DNA of 41,933 nt from Defluviitaleaceae bacterium (lineage in GTDB: Bacteria > Bacillota > Clostridia > Lachnospirales > WRAX01), in assembly GCA_009780485.1 (NCBI GenBank), contig WQZZ01000004.1, positions 1 to 41,933 of the forward strand. The letters run 5' to 3'. The position numbers and the translations under genes are program-made. This document shows positions 9,503 through 19,881 of the stretch, in pieces; position 1 is the stretch's first letter; each line of letters opens with the position of its first letter. Under the pieces are notes generated by a model. It ran no database searches and was not told the DNA's origin. It saw only the letters and a list, made by a program, of their open reading frames with translations.

Positions 9503-9778
9503 CTACTTAACCTCCCAAGACACAGACGCTATTTTTCCCGCAATCATCACGGTTTCGGCGGTAATTTCCTTCAATATCAAATTTATACCAAAAATCTTTA
9601 AGCCTCCCAAAGGGGTGGACAGGCGTACACAACCCGCCGAATATTCTACCAGACCCTTATGGTTGGTAATGGTGATTTCTTCGTCCCCTGTCATGGTTAT
9701 TATAGGCAAACCCAGCATCACGTCCTTGGGCAACTCCAAAGCGGTAGTCAGTTTACGTTTTATATTTATTTTAGCCAT
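9503..9778 (-). CDS. yqfC: Sporulation protein YqfC
   Basis: LELPKDVMLGLPIITMTGDEEITITNHKGLVEYS; adjacent to yqfD. Confidence 0.88.
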   Translation of the reverse strand: MAKINIKRKLTTALELPKDVMLGLPIITMTGDEEITITNHKGLVEYSAGCVRLSTPLGGLKIFGINLILKEITAETVMIAGKIASVSWEVK

Positions 9779-9872
9779 ACAAGCCCCCAAGCGAAAGTGT
9801 CCACTTAATTTTATTCAAACTATTGCAATTTTACGATAGATAGTGTAAAATTTATCGGGGAGGTGAGTTTTG

Positions 9873-10310
9873 ATGAAAATTGCGGTGATACACGGCCCTA
9901 ACCTTAATATGACAGGGATTAGGCAGGTGGATATTTATGGAACGACCACATTTTCAGACATTACCGCCCAAATTGATGGGTTGGCAGAAACCCTACAAAT
10001 AGCCCTAACCCAATTCCAAAGCAACCATGAGGGTAAAATTATCGACTACTTGCAAGCCTGCCACCGTGACGGTGTGGATGGGATTGTTATAAACCCTGGG
10101 GCTTTTACCCACTATAGTCATGCCATCGGGGACGCAGTTGCTTCTATGGAAATTCCTGTGGTAGAGGTGCATTTGTCAAATATCCACGCAAGAGAAGAAT
10201 TTCGCCAAAAATCTGTTATTGCCCCCTACTGCATAGGTCAAATTTCGGGTTTTGGGGCGGAAAGTTACATTATGGCTATACATTATTTAGTTAATCATAG
10301 GAGGAAGTAA
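9873..10310 (+). CDS. aroQ: 3-dehydroquinate dehydratase, type II
   Basis: [71 protein letters not shown]. Confidence 0.95.
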   Translation: MKIAVIHGPNLNMTGIRQVDIYGTTTFSDITAQIDGLAETLQIALTQFQSNHEGKIIDYLQACHRDGVDGIVINPGAFTHYSHAIGDAVASMEIPVVEVHLSNIHAREEFRQKSVIAPYCIGQISGFGAESYIMAIHYLVNHRRK

Positions 10311-10312
10311 GA

Positions 10313-10870
10313 ATGGTTTCAGCAGGTGATTTTAAGAACGGTTTGACCGTAGAATATGAAGGTGCAATTTACAAAATTGTAGAGTTTCAGCACGTTAAGC
10401 CTGGTAAGGGTGCAGCATTCGTACGCTCTAAGTTAAAAAATATTATCACGGGTGCTGTGGTGGAAAAAACTTTCCGCCCTCAAGAAAAAATGCCAAGGGC
10501 GCAAATTGACACGGTTGATATGCAATACTTGTATCAAGATGGCACTATATACCATTTTATGAACATGGAGAGTTACGAGCAAATCGGCATTAATGCAGAC
10601 ACGGTGGATGACTCTCTTAAATTTGTTCGTGAAAATGATATGGTTAAGGTTTTGTCTCACAACGGCAATGTTTTCGCCATTGAACCTGAAATTATAGCAA
10701 AACTGGCAGTAACTGAAACCGAGCCTGGTTTTGCGGGCAACACGGCATCTGGTGCAACCAAGCCAGCCACCCTAGAAACTGGTGCAACCGTTAATGTGCC
10801 ACTGTTCATTAATGTCGGTGATGTTTTGGAAGTCGACACCCGCACTGGTGAATATAGAGGGCGTGCGTAA
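10313..10870 (+). CDS. efp: Elongation factor P
   Basis: [83 protein letters not shown]. Confidence 0.97.
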   Translation: MVSAGDFKNGLTVEYEGAIYKIVEFQHVKPGKGAAFVRSKLKNIITGAVVEKTFRPQEKMPRAQIDTVDMQYLYQDGTIYHFMNMESYEQIGINADTVDDSLKFVRENDMVKVLSHNGNVFAIEPEIIAKLAVTETEPGFAGNTASGATKPATLETGATVNVPLFINVGDVLEVDTRTGEYRGRA

Positions 10871-11754
10871 TGTCTGCCTTGCGTGAAAAATACGCACGTG
10901 TGGTGGCTTTACCTAAATACGAAGAACTTCTAGCGAATACCAGAACAGCCCTATCACATATCGACGACGATATTGCCAAACTTTTACGGCAATATCAGCG
11001 GGAAAAGCGTGATGTGGAACGGATTGAACGCGACGGTCTATCGGCTTTCTTGCTACGCCTTGTCGGACGTTACGAGGACAAACTAGAAAAAGAACAACAA
11101 CAGGAAATAGATGCCAAACTTGCTTACGACAAAGCGAAAATCCATAGACAACACCTCATAGAAGAAGAACTTACATTGCACCAAAAAGTTGTGCAGTTAA
11201 AGGATGAGGAGAAAGCCTTATCGTCAGAATTTGATGCAAGACGCAAGAAGTTGGCTGGGCGTGCCACGGAGCATTGCGACATCATAAACAAGATGACGGA
11301 TATAGAAGAAGCCCAGCGAACAATTAAGCAAATAGGTGTTACTGTCGAAGATGTTATCGGCTCACTAAACTCCGCTAAGGGGTGGGCAACTTTTGATATG
11401 TTTACCCGTGGCGGTATTTTGACGCATATTTCAAAATATTCTCATCTGGACGAGGCGGAGGCTGTTTTTTATACCCTTTCTTCCCAAATGAAACGCCTAA
11501 CAGCACAGCTAAAGGGGATGCACTATGTAAGTATGCCCGAATTTAACGGTATTTCCAAAACCGAAAGGGCAATTGATTTTTGGTTTGACAATATATTTAC
11601 TAACATATCTGTTCGTGAACAAATCGTCGATAATTTGACAGCGGTTAGAGGTTTGGCAAATAATTTACATCAAGTCAACATAGTTTTGGGGCAAAAATTT
11701 GCCCAATTGGAAAAGCAAGAGGAAGAACTTTTGCTATCCATGGATTGCTTGTAA
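10870..11754 (+). CDS. Coiled-coil hypothetical protein
   Basis: Start overlaps the efp stop (taATG); heptad-like, charged helical sequence. Confidence 0.7.
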   Translation: MSALREKYARVVALPKYEELLANTRTALSHIDDDIAKLLRQYQREKRDVERIERDGLSAFLLRLVGRYEDKLEKEQQQEIDAKLAYDKAKIHRQHLIEEELTLHQKVVQLKDEEKALSSEFDARRKKLAGRATEHCDIINKMTDIEEAQRTIKQIGVTVEDVIGSLNSAKGWATFDMFTRGGILTHISKYSHLDEAEAVFYTLSSQMKRLTAQLKGMHYVSMPEFNGISKTERAIDFWFDNIFTNISVREQIVDNLTAVRGLANNLHQVNIVLGQKFAQLEKQEEELLLSMDCL

Positions 11755-11764
11755 GGAGGAAATT

Positions 11765-12307
11765 ATGATAAAAGGTGAAAAAGTCACACTTAGGAAAGCC
11801 AGTGTTGAAGATTTGAAAGTCTGCTACTACTGGGAATATGAAGAAGAAAAGCAAGAAGCCGCCAAATGGAATAGTCCCTTTGCCCCTCCCGACAAAACCA
11901 GCCAAGCTGAGTTTATTGAGGAATGGGATGGTTATGAGGTATTTCCTGAGGTATCTGGTATATTGATTGTCGAAGCTGACGGCGAAATAATAGGTGAAGT
12001 GGATGCAGACTGGATTTGCAAACACAACAATTGGCTTGAAGTGGGCGTCGTTATTTATAATCCTGATTATTGGGGTGGCGGTTATGGGTCTGAAGCGTTT
12101 CGGCTTTATATCGACTATCTATTCACAAACACAGAGCTTCATCGCTTGGGCATAACCACATGGTCTGGTAATACTCGCATGATTAAAACCGCCGAAAGAA
12201 TCGGTATGAAAGAAGAAGCTCGAATTAGACAAGCAAGAACAGTTAATGGAAAGTATTATGACGTTGTCCAAATGGGTATTTTAAGAAACGAATGGGAAGC
12301 AATCTAA
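11765..12307 (+). CDS. GNAT family N-acetyltransferase
   Basis: VTLRKASVEDL, VGVVIYNPDYWGGGYGSEAFRLYIDYLF, LGITTWSGNTRMIKTAERIGMKEEARIRQAR. RBS aAGGAGG. Confidence 0.9.
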   Translation: MIKGEKVTLRKASVEDLKVCYYWEYEEEKQEAAKWNSPFAPPDKTSQAEFIEEWDGYEVFPEVSGILIVEADGEIIGEVDADWICKHNNWLEVGVVIYNPDYWGGGYGSEAFRLYIDYLFTNTELHRLGITTWSGNTRMIKTAERIGMKEEARIRQARTVNGKYYDVVQMGILRNEWEAI

Positions 12308-12360
12308 ACACCATAAATTACACAAAAGCCGTGATAACGGAATTAAGGAGAATTAGGTAA

Positions 12361-13650
12361 ATGACATTACAAGATTTATTTTTAGAAAAGTTTGGCATAA
12401 AGCCAGAAGTTTTGGATTTTTGTAATAAAGTGGAGCAAGAAGCGTCAGCCCGATTTCGTGAAGTAGAAGAAATTGGTGAGTTTAACCAAGCCAAGGTGCT
12501 TGCTGCCTGTATCAAGCATGGTCTAAGTGAGGCTCATTTTGCAGGCACAACTGGTTATGGCGATGGTGACATCGGGCGTGAAACCCTTGATGCAATTTAT
12601 GCCGAAGCCTTTGGTGCGGATTATGCCATGGTGCGTATGCAGATGATTTCTGGCACGCACGCTCTGTCAACGGCGTTTTTTGGTAGCCTTCGTCATGGTG
12701 ATGAGCTAATTTATGCTACGGGTCAGCCTTATGATACATTACACCGTGTTATTGGCATAACACCAACCCAAGGTTCGCTAATTGACCATGGTGTAAAATA
12801 CACCCAAATTGCTCTGTTGCCAGATGGGCAAGTAGACCACCAAAAACTGGCTGACAGCATAACAAAACAAACGAAAGTTGTGGCGATTCAGCGTTCTAAG
12901 GGTTATAGTTTCCAGACTGGTTTTCCTGTGGCTGAAATTAAAAAGATGGTGGAAACCGTTCGTAGCGTACGCAAAGACGTACTTATCATGGTTGACAACT
13001 GCTATGGCGAATTTGTAGAAAAACTTGAACCAACCGAAGTTGGCGTTGACGCCATTGTTGGTTCTCTAATTAAAAACCCAGGCGGTGGCATCGCCAACAC
13101 GGGTGGCTACATAGTGGGTGGACAAACTTTTGTGGAAAATGCCGCACGCAAGCTGTTTTCTCCCGCAATGGGTCTGCAACTTGGTGCGACTTTAGGGGAA
13201 ACCAAGCCTATGGCAATGGGCTTTTTCATGGCACCAAATATGGTTATGGGTAGCGTAAAATCTGCAATTTTTATGGACGAGGTTTTTGGTCGTCTTGGAT
13301 TCAAAACTTCCCCACCAAAAACCGTAACACGCACGGACACGCCACAAGTTATCCGTCTTGGCTCTGCTGAGCGTATGACGGCATTCTCACGTGGCATCCA
13401 AAAGGCCGCTCCTGTGGACAGTATGTATGCCCCAGAAGCGGTCTATATGCCAGGTTATGCTGACCCAATCATCTCTGCAGCTGGTAGTTTTATCCAAGGA
13501 AGCACCAGTGAGCTGTCTTGTGATGGTCCAATCCGTCCACCATATGACTTGTATATACAGGGTGGCTTGACTTGGCATCATGGTAAAATTGGTTGCATGA
13601 TGGCACTTAATGAAATGTATATTGACGGGTTGGTGGAGATTCCAAAATAA
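12361..13650 (+). CDS. Methionine gamma-lyase family / aluminium-resistance-type PLP protein
   Basis: VDNCYGEFVEKLEPTEVGVDAIVGSLIKNPGGGIANTGGYIVGG; GTHALSTAFFGSLRHGDELIYATGQPYDTL. RBS taaggaga. Confidence 0.9.
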   Translation: MTLQDLFLEKFGIKPEVLDFCNKVEQEASARFREVEEIGEFNQAKVLAACIKHGLSEAHFAGTTGYGDGDIGRETLDAIYAEAFGADYAMVRMQMISGTHALSTAFFGSLRHGDELIYATGQPYDTLHRVIGITPTQGSLIDHGVKYTQIALLPDGQVDHQKLADSITKQTKVVAIQRSKGYSFQTGFPVAEIKKMVETVRSVRKDVLIMVDNCYGEFVEKLEPTEVGVDAIVGSLIKNPGGGIANTGGYIVGGQTFVENAARKLFSPAMGLQLGATLGETKPMAMGFFMAPNMVMGSVKSAIFMDEVFGRLGFKTSPPKTVTRTDTPQVIRLGSAERMTAFSRGIQKAAPVDSMYAPEAVYMPGYADPIISAAGSFIQGSTSELSCDGPIRPPYDLYIQGGLTWHHGKIGCMMALNEMYIDGLVEIPK

Positions 13651-13662
13651 GGAGGGTTCACA

Positions 13663-14031
13663 ATGTTTTTTAAGAAAAACAAAAAGACGTTGGGTCGTGT
13701 TGTTTGTCCAATTCCAATAATTTTACAGATAATACAAGATGCTATTGACACCAACGAAGGCTCTGCAGAATTTGATATACGTCTTAATGGCAAAGATTAT
13801 GCCGTGGGTTTTACCAGCGATTTCAATCGCACACGTGGCTTTTTTGACCCAGAATTTTATTTTGACGACCAAAAATTTACCACTTTTGAAGATTTTAAGG
13901 CACAAGCCCTTTTGGATGGGCAACTTTTTGCTCAAATGACCGATAGTGTTGAGGTTTTTGATGTGGATAGAGGTCAAAAGCTGGTAAAGTTTCCTTGGTA
14001 TACCAAATTCGATGCCTATGTTGTCGAATAG
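13663..14031 (+). CDS. Hypothetical protein
   Basis: ORF with GGAGG RBS (aaggagggttcacaATG). Confidence 0.65.
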   Translation: MFFKKNKKTLGRVVCPIPIILQIIQDAIDTNEGSAEFDIRLNGKDYAVGFTSDFNRTRGFFDPEFYFDDQKFTTFEDFKAQALLDGQLFAQMTDSVEVFDVDRGQKLVKFPWYTKFDAYVVE

Positions 14032-14083
14032 TCCTGTGAAATCAATATGAAACCATCCCTCTAAGTTTGTTAATGCTTGATAC

Positions 14084-14176
14084 AAACCCCTTCATTGCGA
14101 GCAAAGCGAAGCAATCTCCGGAAGATACAAATAGTGAGATTGCTTCGTCACTGCGTTCCTCGCAATGACGGGGTTT
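14084..14176. repeat. MITE-like intergenic palindrome of the CATTGCGAG...GAAGCAATCTC type
   Basis: AAACCCC..tCATTGCGAGcaaagcGAAGCAATCTC ... GAGATTGCTTCgtcactgcgttCCTCGCAATGacGGGGTTT: imperfect inverted repeat of ~93 bp. Confidence 0.75.
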
Positions 14177-14218
14177 ATGTACTTTCTAACCGTCCTTTTG
14201 GGAAGTTTTAATTTTTAC

Positions 14219-14248
14219 TTGACAAGACCTTATTTACCATGTTACAAT
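14219..14248 (+). promoter_or_regulatory. Sigma-A-type promoter
   Basis: TTGACA-18 bp-TACAAT. Confidence 0.6.
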
Positions 14249-14255
14249 CTCTGAA

Positions 14256-14375
14256 GTACCTAATACTTGCTGGCTAAATCTTGTCGGCTGGCGTGAGGAC
14301 TATAATGTTAGCGGTAACATTTCTTCGCTAGGTACAACAATGACAAGCACCCAAAACTTTTTGCACTATGTGCAA
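14256..14375 (+). ncRNA. Putative structured 5' leader RNA (unassigned class)
   Basis: Closing stem GTACCTA (14256-14262)/TAGGTAC (14329-14335); internal hairpin ATGTTA-GCGG-TAACAT (14305-14320); hairpin TTGCAC-TAT-GTGCAA (14361-14375) just before the RBS. Confidence 0.4.
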
Positions 14376-14399
14376 GTTATCTAAAAGGAGTGTTTTGTT

Positions 14400-15221
14400 A
14401 TGGAATACAAAGTAAGAGATTTAGCAATTTATTATGAGGAGCATGGGCAGGGCAAGCCCGTCCTATGCTTACACGGCTTCACCGAAGACCACCGCTCTAT
14501 GAAAGGCTGTCTTGAGCCAGTTTTTGCAGGTGTTAACGGTTATCGTAGGATTTATCTGGATATGCCTGGCATGGGCAAAACCCCAGCGGCTGACTGGATT
14601 AAAAACGCTGATGATATGCTTGATGTGCTAAAGCAATTTATCCAAGGTGTTATTGGTGATGAAGGCTTTTTGCTGGTTGGCACATCTTACGGTGGTTATA
14701 TGTCCCTTGGACTTGCCGTGGACGGCAAAACCAATATCGACGGCATTTTCATGTATGGTCCTTGCGTGGTTTCGGATAGTGATGAACGCAAACTTCCAGA
14801 CGTTGAAGATGATGACTTGTTTGTGGAAGATGGCTTGGAAGATGAGTTTGAGGACGATGAGGATTTTGAGGATTTCCTAAACGAAGCGGTTCAAGCTACG
14901 AGAGAGGTTTGGGAGCGTTATAAAGCCGAAATCCTGCCCGCTTACAAAATCGCAAATTCCGAATTTTGCAAAAATTATCGCAAAAACGGATATGCACTGT
15001 CAACGGAGGCAAAGTTTGGTGATTTGGAACTAAACAAACCTGTAACTGTAATGGCTGGTAAACAAGATGAAGGTGTTGGTTACGAGGATGCTTGGGATAA
15101 GTTGAACCACTTGCCTAAACTGACTTATGTTGCACTTAACGGAACGGGTCATTTTATGCACTTAGAGAACCCCGCCGCCTTTAACTTCCATCTACAAGAT
15201 TGGTTGACAAAAATCAAGTAA
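14400..15221 (+). CDS. Alpha/beta hydrolase with acidic insertion
   Basis: GKPVLCLHGFTEDHRSM, LLVGTSYGGYMSLGLA (nucleophile elbow), LNGTGHFMHLENPAAFN. Paralogous to 21147..21965. Confidence 0.88.
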   Translation: MEYKVRDLAIYYEEHGQGKPVLCLHGFTEDHRSMKGCLEPVFAGVNGYRRIYLDMPGMGKTPAADWIKNADDMLDVLKQFIQGVIGDEGFLLVGTSYGGYMSLGLAVDGKTNIDGIFMYGPCVVSDSDERKLPDVEDDDLFVEDGLEDEFEDDEDFEDFLNEAVQATREVWERYKAEILPAYKIANSEFCKNYRKNGYALSTEAKFGDLELNKPVTVMAGKQDEGVGYEDAWDKLNHLPKLTYVALNGTGHFMHLENPAAFNFHLQDWLTKIK

Positions 15222-15231
15222 AGCTAAATAC

Positions 15232-15268
15232 AAAATAACCGCCCTCTGCATGAGAAGGCGGTTATTTT
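15232..15268. terminator. Terminator hairpin
   Basis: AAAATAACCGCC-N13-GGCGGTTATTTT, then cttattt. Confidence 0.85.
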
Positions 15269-15281
15269 CTTATTTTAGAAT

Positions 15282-16103
15282 TTACTCATCTTCTGTAGGG
15301 CTTTCCCATACTTGTTCTTCACGCTCATGGTAGTCGCCTAGTTGGTTTTCTTGCAAACGTGCAGACTCTCTATACATATCAGCCACAGCCATATTGATTG
15401 CCACATTTGTTCTGCCGATGGCTTTGTTAAGGCGGCTGGCATGATGATTTCTAAAATCGTCAACGCCACGCCCGAAGTGCTGGCTGATAAAAACGCCTTG
15501 GCCCGCCTCCAGAACATCCGCATAGGCAACAATGCCAATTTTGATTGTGTTGCTATTGGGGCTATCCATTGCCCGCTCCAGATGACCAAGTTCACTTACC
15601 AGTGATGCTCTGGTTTGCCGTAAGACCGATAAATTATCCATTCCGACAGCGATGCGTGTCAAGCCATCTATTTGTACACGATTGCGGGCTTCTTCGGCTT
15701 CTTCACGGGTTTCATAAGTTTCGTCATCCTCGTTACGCCTATTTTCTGGTGCGGTAGCTTCCTCAATCAAAACTTGGTTACGCATGGCTTCCAACTCCGC
15801 CCTAGCGGTTTCCCTGTCAGTGCGGGCTTGGTGGATTTGTTTAATCCTGTGGGTCAAGAGGTCAATCTCTGCTGTTCGCATTTGCAGTGTAAGCTCTCTA
15901 TCGCCCGAAACCTCTGCCATACGGTCTTTTATCACCGCAATGCGTTCATCTTCCTTTTGGCGTAATTCCAGCTCCCTTTGTTGCTCCCGATGGCGAGCTT
16001 GGATGATGTTTTCACGTTGAGAATTACGACCTCCTCTGCTTTGGGTGCCGCTAAGGCTCCTCATCGCCCCGCCATCAACAATTCCGCTTAAATTCACATT
16101 CAC
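15282..16103 (-). CDS. Coiled-coil hypothetical protein
   Basis: Long charged helical ORF; AAGGAGG RBS upstream (start codon uncertain, GTG). Confidence 0.6.
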   Translation of the reverse strand: MNVNLSGIVDGGAMRSLSGTQSRGGRNSQRENIIQARHREQQRELELRQKEDERIAVIKDRMAEVSGDRELTLQMRTAEIDLLTHRIKQIHQARTDRETARAELEAMRNQVLIEEATAPENRRNEDDETYETREEAEEARNRVQIDGLTRIAVGMDNLSVLRQTRASLVSELGHLERAMDSPNSNTIKIGIVAYADVLEAGQGVFISQHFGRGVDDFRNHHASRLNKAIGRTNVAINMAVADMYRESARLQENQLGDYHEREEQVWESPTEDE

Positions 16104-16164
16104 ACAAAACACCTCCTTGTGTCTACTCGTGTTTATGTCTACTTCGGCAACTTAGTATAAAGCT

Positions 16165-19100
16165 TTACCTATCCGCCATTCTTTGGTAACTGGCAAAACG
16201 GCGGGCAGCGTCTTTTGCCGCTTGGTCAAACAAATCTTCTGCCACATCTGGGAAGGCGATTTTAAGTGAAGTGTAGCGACCCTCACTGTTAATATATTCT
16301 TTGAAATCGGTTGTTGGAGGTTTGCTGTCCAATTGGAATGGGTTTTTGCCCTCGTCTTCCAATGATGGGTTAAAACGATATAAATGCCAATAACCCGCTT
16401 CCACGGCACGCTTCATTTGGTTTTGTGTGTTTTGCATATCAATACCCTGTGCAATACACGGAGCATAAGCGATTACAAGTGATGGACCATCATGTGCCTC
16501 TGCCTCTGTAATTGCTTTTAACAGCTGGTTTCTGTCAGCACCCATTGCAACTTGGGCGACGTAAACATATCCATAATTCATTGCCATCATGCCTAAGTCC
16601 TTTTTGCGGATACGCTTACCAGCAGCCGCAAATTTAGCTATTGCTGCCGTCGGGGTAGATTTGGATGATTGACCGCCTGTGTTTGAATAAACCTCTGTAT
16701 CAAAGACCAACACGTTGATGTTTTCGCCACTGGCAAGCACATGGTCAAGACCGCCGTAACCAATGTCGTAAGCCCAGCCATCGCCACCAAAAATCCACAT
16801 AGACTTTTTAACCAAAATGTCGTCGTTGTCACGTATATGTTTTACAAGTGCGTCAAAGTCTGCATTTACAGCACCAGTGCCAGCCACAGCTTTGCGTATA
16901 GCTTCCGAAGCCACCTTAGACTTCTCGCTGTCGTCCTTGTCGGCAAGCCAGATTTTTGCAGCAGCTTTCAGGTCGGCACTTGCGTCAGAACACTCAGCCA
17001 CCTCCGCCAAAACATCTGCCATTTTTTCACGGCGAACAGTAACAGCAAGGTGCATACCCATACCAAATTCTGCATTATCTTCAAACAAAGAATTTGCCCA
17101 AGCTGGACCATGACCCTTATGGTTGGTGGTGTATGGGGTTGATGGAGCAGACGCACCCCAAATCGAAGAGCAACCCGTTGCATTTGCAATATACATTCTG
17201 TCACCAAAAAGCTGAGTTACAAGCTTGGCATATGGCGTTTCACCACAACCAGCACAAGCACCAGAAAACTCTAAAAGCGGGGTATTAAATTGGCTTCCAC
17301 GTATGGTAGTTGGGTCGAATGGATTGTCTTTGTGAGACAGACCCATCGCTGCATACCAGAGGGGCATATCTTTTTCGCAATCCTCGGCAGGTACCATTTC
17401 TAGGGCTTTTTTGCCACCTTTGCCTGGACAAACCTTTTGGCAACCAGTGCAACCAGTGCAATCTAAAGTGGAAATCCCTATGTGCAAAGCCATGCCGTTT
17501 GTACCAGATACCCCATCAAGAGCATGGAAGCCCTCAGGCATTTTCGATTTTTCCTCGTCAGTTAACAGGAACGGACGAATTACCGCATGGGGGCAAACAT
17601 ATGCACAGAAGTTACAAGCGATGCAGTTTTCTGGAATCCATTTTGGCACAAATGAGGCAATACCACGCTTTTCATAAGCGGAAGTACCTTGAGGGAAAGT
17701 GCCGTCCTCACGCCCTTTGAAGGTGGAAACTGGTAAATTGTCACCCTTGTTAGTAACAATCGGCATCACAACATCACCGATAAAACCACTACAAACCTTG
17801 TCATTAAATTTAATGAAATCTGGCGTATCTTTTGGTGCATCAGTTAGATTTTTCCAATCAGTTGGAACTTCCACTTTTATAAAGCTAGTCAAACCAGCGT
17901 CAACGGCTGAATTATTCATGTCGATAACCTTTTGACCACGCTTTTTGTAGGTGTCAGCGTTGGCTTGCTTGATATAGGCAACCGCTTCATCAATCGGTAT
18001 GATATTGGACAACTTGAAGAAAGCAGCCTGCAAAACCGTATTGATGCGGTGTCCAAGCCCAATGCCACGGGCGATTTTGCCCGCATCTATAATATAGAAG
18101 TTAATATTTTTCTCTGCCAAAGCACGTTTTATGTTATTGGGCAGATGTTTTGCGACTTCATCGGCAGACCAGCTACAATTCAGCAGGAAAGTTCCGCCCT
18201 CTTTCAAATCAGATGTCATATCAAAACTGTTGATGTAAGACTCCACATGACAACCAACAAAATCCGCAGTTTTAACAAGATAAGGCGAGCGAATTGGAAC
18301 TTTACCAAAACGCAAATGGCTGGTTGTCAAACCACTTGTCTTTTTACTATCGAATGTGCTGTAGGACTGTGCGTACATATCCGTATGATTACCAATGATT
18401 TTGATAGAATTCTCTGCCGCACCAACAGTACCATCACCGCCGATGCCCCAGAATTTGCAACTGGTTGTGCCTTCGGGGGTAACATCAATTTCCGCACCAA
18501 CGGTTAGGGAAAGGTTGGTTACATCGTCGTTAATGCCCACGGTGAAAGGAGTTTTTGCCGTACCACCAAGATTTTCGTATACAGACAAAATTTGGGCAGG
18601 GGTTACATCTTTAGAGCCAAGACCATAACGACCATTGATAATTGTGTATTTATCAGCCTTGCCAGCTTGATGAACGGCAGTGCAAATGTCTTGGAAAAGC
18701 GGCTCGCCCAATGCTCCTGGCTCTTTACAACGGTCAAGCACCGCAATTTTAGTAACAGAAGCAGGAATGACTTTCATTAAATGAGCAACAGAAAATGGGC
18801 GGAACAGGTGAACAATCACCAAACCAACTTTTTCGCCCCTCGCATTCATATAATCCACAGTTTCTTTGATTGTGTCAGTGGCAGAACCCATGGCAACAAT
18901 AATCCTATCAGCGTCCGCCGCACCGTAATAGTTGAAAAGCCCATAATCCTTGCCAGTCAACTTATTAATTTCGCCCATATATTCTTCGACAATGGCTGGC
19001 ACAGCATTGTAAAATTCGTTGGACGCTTCCTTGGCTTGGAAGAAAATATCAGGATTTTGTGCCGTACCACGGGTTACGGGATGCTCTGGGTTTAACGCCC

Positions 19101-19725
19101 TTGCACGAAACTCTTTTATGGCTTCATGGTCGGTAATTTTGTGCAAATCATCATAATCCAGCACTTCAATTTTCTGAATTTCATGGGAAGTGCGGAAGCC
19201 GTCAAAAAAGTGAACAAAAGGTACACGAGCCTTTAATGTAGCAAGATGCGCCACCGCACCAATGTCCATGGCTTCTTGCACATTGCTAGATGCAAGCAAG
19301 GCAAAACCAGTTTGACGAACAGACATAATATCAGAATGGTCACCAAAAATGCTAAGAGCATGACCCGCCAAGGCACGGGCAGACACGTGGATAACCGCAG
19401 GCAACAACTGCCCCGCCATTTTGTACATATTTGGTATCATCAGTAATAGCCCTTGGGATGCTGTATAAGTGGTGGTCAACGCCCCCGCTTGAAGCGAGCC
19501 GTGCATAACCCCTGCCGCACCGCCTTCCGACTGCATTTCAACCACCTTAACAGGTTGACCAAACATATTGGTCTTCCCCTTAGCAGACCATTGGTCGGCA
19601 ACCTCCGCCATATTTGACGATGGGGTGATGGGGTAAATCCCAGCAACTTCGGAAAAAGCATAAGAAACATAGGAAGCAGCGGTGTTGCCATCCATTGTTT
19701 GCATGTTTTTTGGTTTCTTGGACAT
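16165..19725 (-). CDS. nifJ: Pyruvate:ferredoxin (flavodoxin) oxidoreductase, single-chain
   Basis: MDGNTAASYVSYAFSEVAGIYPITPSSNMAE; CIACNFCAYVCPHAVIRP, CTGCTGCQKVCPGK; GGDGWAYDIGYGGLDHVLASGENINVLVFDTEVYSNTGGQSSKSTP. RBS gaaggaga. Confidence 0.97.
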   Translation of the reverse strand: MSKKPKNMQTMDGNTAASYVSYAFSEVAGIYPITPSSNMAEVADQWSAKGKTNMFGQPVKVVEMQSEGGAAGVMHGSLQAGALTTTYTASQGLLLMIPNMYKMAGQLLPAVIHVSARALAGHALSIFGDHSDIMSVRQTGFALLASSNVQEAMDIGAVAHLATLKARVPFVHFFDGFRTSHEIQKIEVLDYDDLHKITDHEAIKEFRARALNPEHPVTRGTAQNPDIFFQAKEASNEFYNAVPAIVEEYMGEINKLTGKDYGLFNYYGAADADRIIVAMGSATDTIKETVDYMNARGEKVGLVIVHLFRPFSVAHLMKVIPASVTKIAVLDRCKEPGALGEPLFQDICTAVHQAGKADKYTIINGRYGLGSKDVTPAQILSVYENLGGTAKTPFTVGINDDVTNLSLTVGAEIDVTPEGTTSCKFWGIGGDGTVGAAENSIKIIGNHTDMYAQSYSTFDSKKTSGLTTSHLRFGKVPIRSPYLVKTADFVGCHVESYINSFDMTSDLKEGGTFLLNCSWSADEVAKHLPNNIKRALAEKNINFYIIDAGKIARGIGLGHRINTVLQAAFFKLSNIIPIDEAVAYIKQANADTYKKRGQKVIDMNNSAVDAGLTSFIKVEVPTDWKNLTDAPKDTPDFIKFNDKVCSGFIGDVVMPIVTNKGDNLPVSTFKGREDGTFPQGTSAYEKRGIASFVPKWIPENCIACNFCAYVCPHAVIRPFLLTDEEKSKMPEGFHALDGVSGTNGMALHIGISTLDCTGCTGCQKVCPGKGGKKALEMVPAEDCEKDMPLWYAAMGLSHKDNPFDPTTIRGSQFNTPLLEFSGACAGCGETPYAKLVTQLFGDRMYIANATGCSSIWGASAPSTPYTTNHKGHGPAWANSLFEDNAEFGMGMHLAVTVRREKMADVLAEVAECSDASADLKAAAKIWLADKDDSEKSKVASEAIRKAVAGTGAVNADFDALVKHIRDNDDILVKKSMWIFGGDGWAYDIGYGGLDHVLASGENINVLVFDTEVYSNTGGQSSKSTPTAAIAKFAAAGKRIRKKDLGMMAMNYGYVYVAQVAMGADRNQLLKAITEAEAHDGPSLVIAYAPCIAQGIDMQNTQNQMKRAVEAGYWHLYRFNPSLEDEGKNPFQLDSKPPTTDFKEYINSEGRYTSLKIAFPDVAEDLFDQAAKDAARRFASYQRMADR

Positions 19726-19881
19726 GAAAATTCTCCTTCTATAATTTGTTTTATTTTTATCAATAAAAAAGCATACAGGGACATTATAACAGAAAATCTG
19801 TGAATACACAAGCATCCACAAAGGATATTTTTTGTTTTTTTGCAAATAATAGCTTCAAAGATTTTTAAGGAGGACGACATT

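Noticed and set aside
14256-14375. T-box or known riboswitch for the 14.3 kb leader
   Set aside because: No T-box sequence (TGGNACCGCG) and no match I could recognise to purine, TPP, SAM, lysine, ykkC or c-di-GMP motifs; downstream gene is not an aminoacyl-tRNA or biosynthesis gene.
17932-18507. 191-aa plus-strand ORF (and neighbouring ones) inside the PFOR region
   Set aside because: Antisense shadow of nifJ, which has unmistakable motifs along its length.
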